Below are positions 45,051 through 53,159 of a DNA stretch of 64,000 nucleotides, one piece after another. The notes beneath the pieces were generated by a model, which was given only the letters and a program-made list of their open reading frames with translations, ran no database searches and had not been told where the DNA came from. Source of the DNA: Glycomyces niveus (GTDB taxonomy: Bacteria > Actinomycetota > Actinomycetes > Mycobacteriales > Micromonosporaceae); assembly GCF_017592475.1 (NCBI RefSeq), contig NZ_JAGFNP010000003.1, forward strand, positions 372,001 to 436,000, read 5' to 3'. Position 1 is the stretch's first letter. Every line of letters starts with the position of its first letter. A program made the position numbers and the translations under genes.

Positions 45051-45755
45051 TCAGGCCGGGTCGGCGAGCCGCCAGTACTGCTTCTTGTCCTTGTCGTGGA
45101 CGACGACGCCGAGTCCGTCGAGTTCGTCGAGGAGTTCCCGCAGGTCGTCGCCGTTGGACTTCTCGAGGGCGTGCTGGCGAGCCTTGAGCACGGCGTTCGC
45201 GCCCTGCGGGAGGCCGTCGGCGCCGGGGACCCAGCGCCGGTATTCGGCGGCGTACGGGTCGCCGTCGGGCAGCCAGGCGTAGCCGTGCCTGCGGAGGGCG
45301 GCGGCGAGCTTGTCGCGGTCGAGGTCGAATTCGACGTTGGCGAGTTCTTGGCGGCGGTGGCCGAGCACGACGACCCGCTTGTCCTGCACGAAGACGCCGC
45401 GCACGTCGGCGCGGTCGGCTCCGCGCTCGTAGTCGCCGCGTTTGAGGTCGATGCGGTCGCGCCCGACGGTGATGGTGAGCATCTCGTGGATCACGAAGAA
45501 GGCGAGCACGAGTCCGGCGATGAGACCGACGCCGATGCCGACGATGAGCTGGAGGGTCGGGGAGAGGTCGGTGAACCGTTCGATTAGGCCTTGGAACGGG
45601 AACCATGCGAGGCCGGTGATCCATTCGGCGATGAACGTCAGCCCCCATCCGAGCCCGGCGCCGAGGAGCGGCAGGCCGGTGAGGAAGGCCGGGCCGATCC
45701 AGGGGGCGTCGGCCACGGTGGCGGTGTCGCCGGTGCGGGTGCTGTCGGTGGGCAT
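45051..45755 (-). CDS. Membrane protein with PH-like domain (possibly YqeB-like)
   Basis: A 234-residue protein with two hydrophobic helices near residues 22-45 (GPAFLTGLPLLGAGLGWGL) and 75-98 (LIVGIGVGLIAGLVLAFFVI). A soluble domain follows, starting TITVGRDRIDLKRG and resembling bacterial PH-like domains. The C-terminus (LRELLDELDGLGVVVHDK) is helical. This recalls the YqeB family; I hold that only weakly. The start is ATG 45755. Confidence 0.65.
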   Translation of the reverse strand: MPTDSTRTGDTATVADAPWIGPAFLTGLPLLGAGLGWGLTFIAEWITGLAWFPFQGLIERFTDLSPTLQLIVGIGVGLIAGLVLAFFVIHEMLTITVGRDRIDLKRGDYERGADRADVRGVFVQDKRVVVLGHRRQELANVEFDLDRDKLAAALRRHGYAWLPDGDPYAAEYRRWVPGADGLPQGANAVLKARQHALEKSNGDDLRELLDELDGLGVVVHDKDKKQYWRLADPA

Positions 45756-46029
45756 TGGGCTCGCCTTTCCGTCGATCTCGAACGACCGTATCCACGCTGC
45801 TTGAGCTGCGCAAACGATCCGGTTGAGAACGAGCCCAAGGAAGGAGCGGTTTCGCGCGGGTCGATACCGAAGGCGCGCGGGACGCCGCCGGGCCGATACG
45901 AAAGTATCGCCGCCCGTACTCGCAAACCGTTGAAAATGCCGCATACGGGATGCGGCTCGGCTAGCGTCCGAAATGTTCGATCCGGAACGCGGCCATGGAG
46001 ATGCGCCGCGCGCGAGAAAGGCCCGGACC

Positions 46030-46521
46030 GTGTCGGGAACAGTTCACCGCCGCCCTACCGCCTTCGCCGCCGCTGCGGCGCTCCTGCTCTGCACCACCGT
46101 CGCCGCTTCCGCCGCGGCGTCCGGCGAGACCGCCGACTACGTCGACATCGTGCTGGCCGAGGGCGACGGCAGGTGCGCGGTCGAGCGCGTCCAGGTCGAC
46201 GCCGCACCGCCGGCGACCGTCGCGATCGACACCGACAAGATCGACTTCGACTGCAGCGGCAGCACCCGGTTCGACTTCGCCGCCGACACCGCGTTCGCGT
46301 TCGACGACGCGGCGGGCACCGCGACGGCCGAGAAGGTGCGCATCGCCGCCACGAAGTTCGGCGTGACCTGCACGTACGAGGCCGCCCGGGTGACCCTGGA
46401 GCGAGACGGCGTGTCTCGCTCCTACGGCGGCGGCCCGGTCGGTGCGAAGAAGGTCAAGGGCTCGTTCCTGTGCCCCGGTTCGGTGAATCTCGACAGGGCC
46501 GAGGTCGTGTTCCACCAGTGA
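46030..46521 (+). CDS. Small secreted protein of unknown function
   Basis: A 163-residue protein with a signal peptide (VSGTVHRRPTAFAAAAALLL, cleavage probably after ASAAA). The mature part is beta-rich with four Cys (GRCAVERV, DFDCSG, VTCTYEA, FLCPG) that could form two disulfides. The start is GTG 46030 with GAAAGG upstream. No family recognised. The upstream 274-base gap contains a GAAA-tetraloop hairpin at 45894-45909. Confidence 0.68.
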   Translation: MSGTVHRRPTAFAAAAALLLCTTVAASAAASGETADYVDIVLAEGDGRCAVERVQVDAAPPATVAIDTDKIDFDCSGSTRFDFAADTAFAFDDAAGTATAEKVRIAATKFGVTCTYEAARVTLERDGVSRSYGGGPVGAKKVKGSFLCPGSVNLDRAEVVFHQ

Positions 46522-46523
46522 AA

Positions 46524-46555
46524 AGGGCCGGGCGAAACCGCCCGGCCCTCTCTTT
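46524..46555. terminator. Bidirectional terminator between secreted protein and PrsW-like gene
   Basis: Perfect 11-bp stem AGGGCCGGGCG / CGCCCGGCCCT with a 4-base loop, preceded by AAA and followed by CTCTTTC. It lies between convergent stop codons. Confidence 0.85.
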
Positions 46556-47688
46556 CACAGCACCGGCGGCGTCCGGTCAACCAAGGTCCCCTGCCGCGCC
46601 GCGGCGACGGCGTCCCGCCACGGCTGCGCGGCGGCCGGTTCGACGCCTTCGGGCACGCGTTCCTCGAGCAGGTCGAGTTCCAACTGCTGCAGGCGTTCCT
46701 GGGCCACCCGGACCGGCCCGAAGCTGCGCAGGAACCGCCGCCGCGAGCGCCGCCGCGACAGCGTCTCGGCCTCGATCGGAGCGAGGCTCCCGGCCTGGAC
46801 CTCCTCGGCCGAGACCTCGGCCCAGCGGGTGCGGAAGTGGCGGCGCACCACGAGGTACACGATCACCAGGATCGCGAAGTTCGCCAGGGGCTTGCCGATC
46901 GCGCCCGCGATCCCGCCGAACAGCGGGCTGTCGAACAGCCAGTGCATGCCCATCGCCAGCGCGAGGCACCCAACCGCGACCCACACGCGCCGCGAGAGCG
47001 TGCGGCCGGAGGCGCTGACCAGGTATCCGATCCCGGCGCCCGCGACGGCGCTCATCGCCCAGTGCGAGCCGATCCCGGTGAGCAGGATGCGGATCCACAG
47101 CACCTGCCCGGTCGCGCCGACCGGGTCCACGCCGCCTGACATGCCGATCGCGTTGAGTCCGTATGTGAAGTTCTCCATCATCTGGAAGCCGAAGCCGATG
47201 AGCGCGCCGTAGACGAAGCCGTCGGCGGCGCTGCGCACGAGCCGGGTCGAGACGCACGCCAGGAGCAGCACGCCGGCGGTCTTCACCAGTTCCTCATTGA
47301 CCGGGGCGGTCATCGCCGCGGCCCAGTCGGCGGCGGTCTGGAGTCCCAGTGCCTCGGTCCAGGCTGTGAGGAGCAGCCCGTTGAGCAGCAGGGCCATGCC
47401 GCATGCGGCGAAGGCACCCCACATGAGCGCGAGCCAGGTGCCCGCCCACGGCGGGGCCTGCACGGGACGCAGGAACCGGCGCGCCACCCAGAGGGCGACC
47501 GCGAGGCTGAAGGCCAGCACCACGATGTCGAGCACGGCGCTCCCGGGGAAGGCCAGCACGACCGGCAGGAAGTCCTTGTTCAGCGTCCACAGCCCGAAGG
47601 CGGACAAACCGATCAGGGTCCAGAATCCGACGGTCCGGCCGCTGACGGTCACCGGGCGCGGCATGACGACATGGTTGTAGACGGTCAT
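46555..47688 (-). CDS. PrsW-family membrane protease
   Basis: A 377-residue protein with eight or nine transmembrane helices. Conserved family motifs are APVNEELVK (Glu pair), GFGFQMMENFTY, GIGSHWAMSA and MGMHWLFDSP, in the spacing of PrsW/abortive-infection-type proteases. The B. subtilis namesake cleaves an anti-sigma factor. The C-terminus is basic and soluble. Its ATG overlaps the upstream stop by 4 bases and has GGAGGAG before it, so the two genes are a coupled pair. Confidence 0.85.
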   Translation of the reverse strand: MTVYNHVVMPRPVTVSGRTVGFWTLIGLSAFGLWTLNKDFLPVVLAFPGSAVLDIVVLAFSLAVALWVARRFLRPVQAPPWAGTWLALMWGAFAACGMALLLNGLLLTAWTEALGLQTAADWAAAMTAPVNEELVKTAGVLLLACVSTRLVRSAADGFVYGALIGFGFQMMENFTYGLNAIGMSGGVDPVGATGQVLWIRILLTGIGSHWAMSAVAGAGIGYLVSASGRTLSRRVWVAVGCLALAMGMHWLFDSPLFGGIAGAIGKPLANFAILVIVYLVVRRHFRTRWAEVSAEEVQAGSLAPIEAETLSRRRSRRRFLRSFGPVRVAQERLQQLELDLLEERVPEGVEPAAAQPWRDAVAAARQGTLVDRTPPVL

Positions 47689-48281
47689 GACTCCTCCTCG
47701 AACGCGATCGAGTCGACGAGGGCGGTCGCGGCGGCACGAGAGTCCTCTTCTGATTGGGCGGGCGCGAGGACCTGCACTTGCACGGCCCGCACCCCTTCGC
47801 CGTCGGGGAGCACGAAGGCCTGTCCGGCCCGGTCCCCGATCTGGATGTCGCCTTGCACCCCGGTGAGGCCCGCGGCGTTGCGGTACTCGGCGGCTTCGGA
47901 GAGCCGCACCTGGATGCCTTGGTGCCGTTCGATGTCCAGGAGCCGGTCGAGGCCGGTCCACATCTCGTCCGGCGTGGTCCCGTCCGGGTAGGTCACGCTG
48001 GTGAGTTCGACCATCACGTCTCCGTGCACGAGCACGAGCCGGGAGTTGAGGTCGCTCAGGGCGTTGTCGACGGCCCAGCCGTCCCCGACCTGGACCGAGG
48101 CGTCCCGGTCCGCGCCGAACTCGATCACCGTGTCGGGCACCAGCTGCACCGCGTCGGGCTGCGACCGCTCGAAGGCGGTCTCGGCGCCGATGAGCGCGAG
48201 CAGCACTGCGACCACCGCGAGCGGCACCCATATCCGGCTCTTGCCGCGCACCGCGTTCCCCGCGGCCCCTATGTCGTCCAT
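47685..48281 (-). CDS. Single-pass membrane protein, upstream partner of PrsW-like protease
   Basis: A 198-residue protein with one N-terminal helix (IWVPLAVVAVLLALIGA, about residues 17-33) and an extracytoplasmic domain containing VELTSVTYPDGTTPDEMW and GLTGVQGDIQIGDRAGQ. The fold looks like small actinobacterial lipoprotein-like sensors, but I recognise no family. Overlap with the protease start (ATGA) makes it a likely partner, perhaps a substrate or regulator. Confidence 0.68.
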   Translation of the reverse strand: MDDIGAAGNAVRGKSRIWVPLAVVAVLLALIGAETAFERSQPDAVQLVPDTVIEFGADRDASVQVGDGWAVDNALSDLNSRLVLVHGDVMVELTSVTYPDGTTPDEMWTGLDRLLDIERHQGIQVRLSEAAEYRNAAGLTGVQGDIQIGDRAGQAFVLPDGEGVRAVQVQVLAPAQSEEDSRAAATALVDSIAFEEES

Positions 48282-48366
48282 GAGTTCAACATAGCCAGAA
48301 TCGGGCCGCGTTAACCTGGGAAAACTCTCATATTCGCCGGTTCTTGGAGAACTCCCATCGATCCTT

Positions 48367-49785
48367 TTAGGGCGCGCCGTGGACGGCGGCCCCGTTGAGG
48401 AAGGTCTGCTGGACGTTCCACACGTCCGGGTTGAGGGCCATCCGCGCCGAGTACCACACCCGGTAGCCGGGCTTGCCGAACTCGGTGTCCGCGTACATGG
48501 TCGCCCGGTACAGGTGGTCGTGCATCGCCGGTTTGAGCCTCGGCACGGCCGAGAAGCGCTGGCTCGCGAAGCTCGTCGGCGTCGTTCCGTAGAGGAACAG
48601 CAGGTCGCCGTTGCGGCCGGTGGAGGCGATGTCGGTGTCGTTCAGCAGACCGATGTACGAGTCGCCGTTCTTGGCGACGTCCAGGTGCCACGGCTCCTTG
48701 CCGTTCTGCATGGCCCCCAGGCTCACCGTCTGCATGGCGCCCCAGTTGGCCTTGGCGGGGGTCGCTCCGCCTTCGAAGTAGACCATGCGGTTCGGCGACC
48801 GGTTGATCTCGATCGCCCACATGACCCAGCGGCCGTTCTCGTAGATGAGGGCGGGCGACAGCGGGCGGCGCTCGGGCATGGAGCTCCGCATGACCTCCGT
48901 CGGCGCCGACCAGTTGACGCCGTCGGTCGAGGTCGAGTACTTGATCCGCTCCTGTGCCGCGTCCGGGATCACGACGCGCCAGAACACGTACAGCGTGTTA
49001 TTCGGGCCCATCTCCAGGTCGGTGTCGGAGTTGTAGGGGCCGGGCAGGCCCGGCTGGTCGTCGATCGGGTTGGTGAGGCCCGGGGGCACGACCCAGTTGA
49101 CGCCGTCGTTGGACACGGCGATGTTCGGGTCCTCCCAGGCCGAGTTGCTTCCGGGATAAGGGGTGTGCGCCATCCAGTACTCGTAGCCGTTCCAGCCGCC
49201 GGGCACCCGGATGACGGCCGGGTGGGTGGTCTGTCCGCCGCCGAGATCCTGCTGGGTCGGGATCGTTCGCTTCCCGCCGTAGGGCCCCCAGACCCTGTCG
49301 GGGATCTCGGCCTGCTCCGGGACGACCGGTGCGCATTCCTCCAGATCGGCCTCGCCCTGCACCACGATCGTCTCGAGGCGGCTCCCGTCCGCGGCGATGC
49401 GGTCGATCTCCGCTTTCAGGACGACGTGGGCGGTGTCCCCGGGGACGATCGTCATTCCCGAGAGCGCGCCCTCGCCGGTCGGCGGCACCTCGGCGCCGGG
49501 TTGGAGGGTGCCCTGGAGATCGCCTTCCCGCCAGGGGCTCGTTTCGGGGCCGGTCTGGACGTCGGTGCCGGCGACGGTATAGCGGTACTCCGGGTGGGCG
49601 GGGGCGTCGATGTCATCGGCGAGCAGGAACTCCACCTCAAGGTCGCCCGCACCGCCGCAGGTCGCCGTGGCGAATTCGAGGACCGGTGCAGGGCTCCGCT
49701 GGGCTTGGGAGGGGAGGCCGACCATCATGGCGGCGAGCAGTCCGGAGGCACTCACGAGAAGCCGTCCGCGTGCTGCGAAGCGCAT
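48367..49785 (-). CDS. Secreted protein with beta-propeller (GH43/sialidase-like) domain
   Basis: A 472-residue exported protein. The signal peptide covers about 1-29 (GLLAAMMVGLPSQAQ). A beta-sandwich region spans about 30-160, then a domain with repeated short motifs of five-bladed propellers: WEDPNIAVSNDGVNWV, KYSTSTDGVNWSAP, SPALIYENGRWVMWA. This pattern is shared by sialidases and GH43/GH32-like proteins. Catalytic residues could not be fixed. GAGGAAAC precedes the ATG. It is the first of three envelope-protein genes before the glycosyltransferases. Confidence 0.7.
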   Translation of the reverse strand: MRFAARGRLLVSASGLLAAMMVGLPSQAQRSPAPVLEFATATCGGAGDLEVEFLLADDIDAPAHPEYRYTVAGTDVQTGPETSPWREGDLQGTLQPGAEVPPTGEGALSGMTIVPGDTAHVVLKAEIDRIAADGSRLETIVVQGEADLEECAPVVPEQAEIPDRVWGPYGGKRTIPTQQDLGGGQTTHPAVIRVPGGWNGYEYWMAHTPYPGSNSAWEDPNIAVSNDGVNWVVPPGLTNPIDDQPGLPGPYNSDTDLEMGPNNTLYVFWRVVIPDAAQERIKYSTSTDGVNWSAPTEVMRSSMPERRPLSPALIYENGRWVMWAIEINRSPNRMVYFEGGATPAKANWGAMQTVSLGAMQNGKEPWHLDVAKNGDSYIGLLNDTDIASTGRNGDLLFLYGTTPTSFASQRFSAVPRLKPAMHDHLYRATMYADTEFGKPGYRVWYSARMALNPDVWNVQQTFLNGAAVHGAP

Positions 49786-49817
49786 GTCGTTTCCTCTCTC
49801 CCTAGTGGAATGGTCGT

Positions 49818-50504
49818 TCAGCCGGGGTGGGTGATGGTCAGCTCGAATTCGGTGATGATGCCGATCGGTTCGGAGCCGGTGACGCCTTCCTGACCTTCCC
49901 AGAGCAGTGCCAGGCTCGGTATGGCGAAGGTCTGCTCCACCGGAGGGAACGGCGGGTCCGCGACGGGTTGGGTCGGCAGCATTCTGATCGGCTGGGTGTA
50001 GAGGAAGTCCGTGCCGCTGGTAAGACCCGGGACCAGGTCCACTTTGAATTCGATGCCGGGGTTGAAGATGATCGACTGGGTCGACGTGTCGTACTGGAAA
50101 TCCACCGGGATGCCGGGGCGCATCGCGAGGTAGACCTGGCCGAAGTCTGCGAGTTCGTCCGACGAGCCCACGAGGTTCGCGGCCACCATTGCCTGGTCCC
50201 CCTCAGGTCTCGCGAGGTCGACCTCGCCGGTGATCCCTCCGGTGGTGAACGTTTCGGTCTGCCCGAGGATCTCGATCGTCGCCCCCGGACTCGACAGCGA
50301 GACGCGCCGGTAGTTCGGACTTTCGTCCACGGTCTGCTCGGGCTCCCCCAGCATTGATTGCCAGGTAGAGGGAGGCGCCGCTGCGGTCAAGGTGGCGGCG
50401 AGCAAGATGACGATCGGCGCCGCGATCGCGACTACGGACAGCCGGCGCCCGCGCAGGACGGAGCGTTCGCGTCCGGTGCGCCGTTCGGCCGATGCAGGTG
50501 CCAT
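49818..50504 (-). CDS. Exported protein of unknown function
   Basis: A 228-residue protein with a basic N-terminus (RRTGRERSVLRGRR), then a hydrophobic segment (LSVVAIAAPIVILLAATLTA) acting as a signal or anchor. The rest is beta-rich and acidic, without Cys. No family is recognised. It lies 32 bases upstream of the propeller gene in the same direction, so the two are probably co-transcribed. Confidence 0.65.
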   Translation of the reverse strand: MAPASAERRTGRERSVLRGRRLSVVAIAAPIVILLAATLTAAAPPSTWQSMLGEPEQTVDESPNYRRVSLSSPGATIEILGQTETFTTGGITGEVDLARPEGDQAMVAANLVGSSDELADFGQVYLAMRPGIPVDFQYDTSTQSIIFNPGIEFKVDLVPGLTSGTDFLYTQPIRMLPTQPVADPPFPPVEQTFAIPSLALLWEGQEGVTGSEPIGIITEFELTITHPG

Positions 50505-50721
50505 GAGGCCGCTCCTGTTCCTCTTGGAGCTCGGTCAGGTCGTTCCTTACCGGACGATAGCGACAACGTTCCGGGGGCAGGCCGATTCAGCGGAAACTCT
50601 TGAACATGGGCGTCGCTCATCCTTTCAGGAATCAGGACCGAATCCACTATGTCTAGTTGAATGAGAATCGCCTGTACAGGCATTCGAAGTGGGCTTCGGC
50701 CCCGATCACGAAGGAAGCAGC

Positions 50722-51648
50722 ATGGAAGACAGCACCATCCGCGGGCGCCTCGCCGGGTTCCGGCGCAGGCTCCTCGTCTGGAGCACAGGTATCGTCAGCG
50801 TTGCGGTCCTCATCGTCCCGAACGCGGCGTTCGCCCGATCCGACGACGGCGCCGAAGCGGCCTCGCCCCAGCAGGTCCCCTCCGGGGCCTACGACTACAA
50901 CGGGGACGGGCTCGCCGACATCGTGGCGCGCAGAAACTCGACCGGGGCGTTGGAAGTCTGGCCGGGCAACGGCAACAGCGGCTTCGGCACCCGCTACACC
51001 GTCGGCTTCGGCTGGAACGCCATGAACCTCATCGAGACCGCGGGCGACCTCAACGGGGACGGCCTGGCCGACCTCATCGCCAGGGAGGCGAGCACCGGGC
51101 GGCTGTACTTCTACCCCGGCAACGGCAGCACCTTCTCGCCGTTCCAGTCGATCGGCCGCGGGTGGGAGGTCATGAGCGCCATCGTCTCCGGGCACGACTA
51201 CACCGCTGACGGCAACGTCGACATCATCGCCGTGGAAGCCGGCACCGGCACCCTGTGGCTCTACCCGGGCACCGGCACGGGGGTCACATTCGCCCCGCGG
51301 CTCAACATCGGATCGAGCTGGAACCAGCTGCACGAGCTGACCGCAGTCGGGGACACCAACGAGGACGGCCACCCGGACGTCGTCGCGGTTCGCAACGTCG
51401 CCGATTGCATGTACTTCTACGCGGGACCGGGCAGCGAGAAATTCAAGCCCGGAGTCCTGTTCGACTGCGGCTGGGACGTGCTGGAGGGGGCCGCCGCCGT
51501 CGGCGACTTCACCGGCGACGGCCACCTCGACTGGGTCGGCAAGGACCCTGACCACAACCATCTCTACCTGTTCCACGGAGACGGCACGGGCAGCTTCTTC
51601 AGCTCGCCCGTGATCGACTACGGCTGGAACTCGATGACGATCGCCTGA
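50722..51648 (+). CDS. Secreted FG-GAP/VCBS-repeat beta-propeller
   Basis: A 308-residue protein with a signal peptide (about 20-40, GIVSVAVLIVPNAAFA). About six FG-GAP-type blades follow, each with a calcium-loop pattern: DYNGDGLADIV, DLNGDGLADLI, DYTADGNVDII, DTNEDGHPDVV, DFTGDGHLDWV. Such propellers bind Ca2+ and serve as adhesion or glycan-binding modules. AAGGAAG precedes ATG 50722. Its end overlaps the convergent glycosyltransferase gene by 31 bases. Confidence 0.86.
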   Translation: MEDSTIRGRLAGFRRRLLVWSTGIVSVAVLIVPNAAFARSDDGAEAASPQQVPSGAYDYNGDGLADIVARRNSTGALEVWPGNGNSGFGTRYTVGFGWNAMNLIETAGDLNGDGLADLIAREASTGRLYFYPGNGSTFSPFQSIGRGWEVMSAIVSGHDYTADGNVDIIAVEAGTGTLWLYPGTGTGVTFAPRLNIGSSWNQLHELTAVGDTNEDGHPDVVAVRNVADCMYFYAGPGSEKFKPGVLFDCGWDVLEGAAAVGDFTGDGHLDWVGKDPDHNHLYLFHGDGTGSFFSSPVIDYGWNSMTIA

Positions 51649-53159
51649 CGGCGCTCACCCGATGGCACACCGGCCGCCGCAGCCAGCGGCAGCCGGTCCA
51701 TGAGGGCCTTCGCCGAGAACCGGTCGGCCAAGTGCGCCCAGGCCACGGCCTGCTGCGCCGCGTACGCGGCGGCGTCTCCGGCCAGCCGCTCAGCGACGGC
51801 CGCGACCTCCCCCGGCTCGCAGTAGACCGCGGCCGGTCCGAACGCCGGCGCGAATCGCCGGTCCATGATCACCGGCACCCCTGCCGCCATCGCCTCGAGC
51901 GGCGCCCTGTCGCACGCGCCCATGGCATCGGCCTCGGTGAAGCAGACCATCACGTCGATCGCCGCCAGGAACTCCCTGGTGCCCAACATATCCGGTGCGG
52001 GCATATGCACGGCCCAGTTCTCCGGCAGTCCGCCGAGCAGCCGCGCCGGCGCTTCCGCACCGCCCAGGACGTGGATCTCGAACGGCTCCCGGTCGGGATA
52101 GCACTCCAGCAGCACCTCTCGCTCCTCCGGCCACTTGAGACCGTGGTCGGCGGCGGCGCGGCCGATGCGGACGCTGCCGTCCGGGACGCGGCGGCCGTCC
52201 AGCCGCCACTGGTCGACCTCGACGACCTCGCCCCACGGCTCGGCCGCCAGGTCGAGGTCGGCGAACGCCTCCGCGTGGTGCTCCCGCAGCACCGCCTGGA
52301 CGAGCGGCCCGCCCGCGTACCAGGTGTGCTCCCCCAGCCAGTCCGTCACATGCCGTGCGACCGCCTCGACGCTCCAGACCTGGTCGCGCGGTCCCGTCTC
52401 GCCGTAGCGCTTGAACGGCGTCCGGTCGGCGACGACCGCGGTGCGCCCGGCCGCGATCCGCGGGCGCCGCTCGAGCGGGTGCATCAGCGCGAGCGGCGAC
52501 CGCACGACCGCGAGCGCGCATTCGACCTCGTCGTCAAGGCCGATGCGGCGCACCGATCCCCCGTCGACGAGCGCCTGGATGCGGCGGGGCAGCGGAGGGT
52601 TCGGGTGCGCGCGGTACACCGGGTGGTGCAGCACCCCGACGCTGAGGCCGAGGTCCCGGCAGACGGCGATCTGGGCCGCGCTCGCGGCCGCACCGCCCGG
52701 TTCGCCGCCGACGATGAAGACGACGTCGAAGGCCGAGCGCTCCGGCTCGGACCGCCGCGTCCTCTCATGCTCGGTCTGCCACGCGGCGACCGCCTGCAGC
52801 ACCGCGTACCGGTCGCCGATCGGGATGCGCGTGTTGCGGGCGACGGCCCGCACCTCGCGTATCGCCGACTGCGGGAACCCGCCGTTCAGCGCCTCGAAGA
52901 TGCGCCGCAGCCGCGGGTCGGCGTCGTCGAGCGGACGCACCCGCTCGGCGGCGGTCCGCTTGGCCGCGATGTCGCGGCGCAGCAGCCGGATGCGCAGCAC
53001 CGTGCCCCAATTGAGTCCGATCAGGACGATCAATACCAGGCCCGCGGCGAGAGCCGCGTACAGCGGGTCGAGCATGAGCAGCGGCAGCGTCGCGGCGGCC
53101 GCCGCGAAGGCGACGGCGGTGCGGCGGTCCACACGACGCGCAATGGCAGCGGCTTTCAT
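51618..53159 (-). CDS. Membrane-anchored glycosyltransferase (GT4-like)
   Basis: A 513-residue protein with two N-terminal helices (VAFAAAAATLPLLMLDPLYA and LAAGLVLIVLIGLNW), then a GT-B-type region. The C-terminal GT4 signature is visible as CDRAPLEAMAAGVPVIMDRRFAPAFG and YCEPGEVAAVAERL. It is paralogous to the C-terminal half of the next gene (for example TDWLGEHTWYAGG against TDWVGPHTWYAIG). Donor and acceptor unknown. The start overlaps the upstream stop by ATGA. Confidence 0.82.
   Translation of the reverse strand: MKAAAIARRVDRRTAVAFAAAAATLPLLMLDPLYAALAAGLVLIVLIGLNWGTVLRIRLLRRDIAAKRTAAERVRPLDDADPRLRRIFEALNGGFPQSAIREVRAVARNTRIPIGDRYAVLQAVAAWQTEHERTRRSEPERSAFDVVFIVGGEPGGAAASAAQIAVCRDLGLSVGVLHHPVYRAHPNPPLPRRIQALVDGGSVRRIGLDDEVECALAVVRSPLALMHPLERRPRIAAGRTAVVADRTPFKRYGETGPRDQVWSVEAVARHVTDWLGEHTWYAGGPLVQAVLREHHAEAFADLDLAAEPWGEVVEVDQWRLDGRRVPDGSVRIGRAAADHGLKWPEEREVLLECYPDREPFEIHVLGGAEAPARLLGGLPENWAVHMPAPDMLGTREFLAAIDVMVCFTEADAMGACDRAPLEAMAAGVPVIMDRRFAPAFGPAAVYCEPGEVAAVAERLAGDAAAYAAQQAVAWAHLADRFSAKALMDRLPLAAAAGVPSGERRQAIVIEFQP

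Noticed and set aside
45894..45909. Hairpin CGATAC-GAAA-GTATCG as a terminator or riboswitch
   Set aside because: Only 6 bp, no U-run, and no conserved riboswitch core around it.
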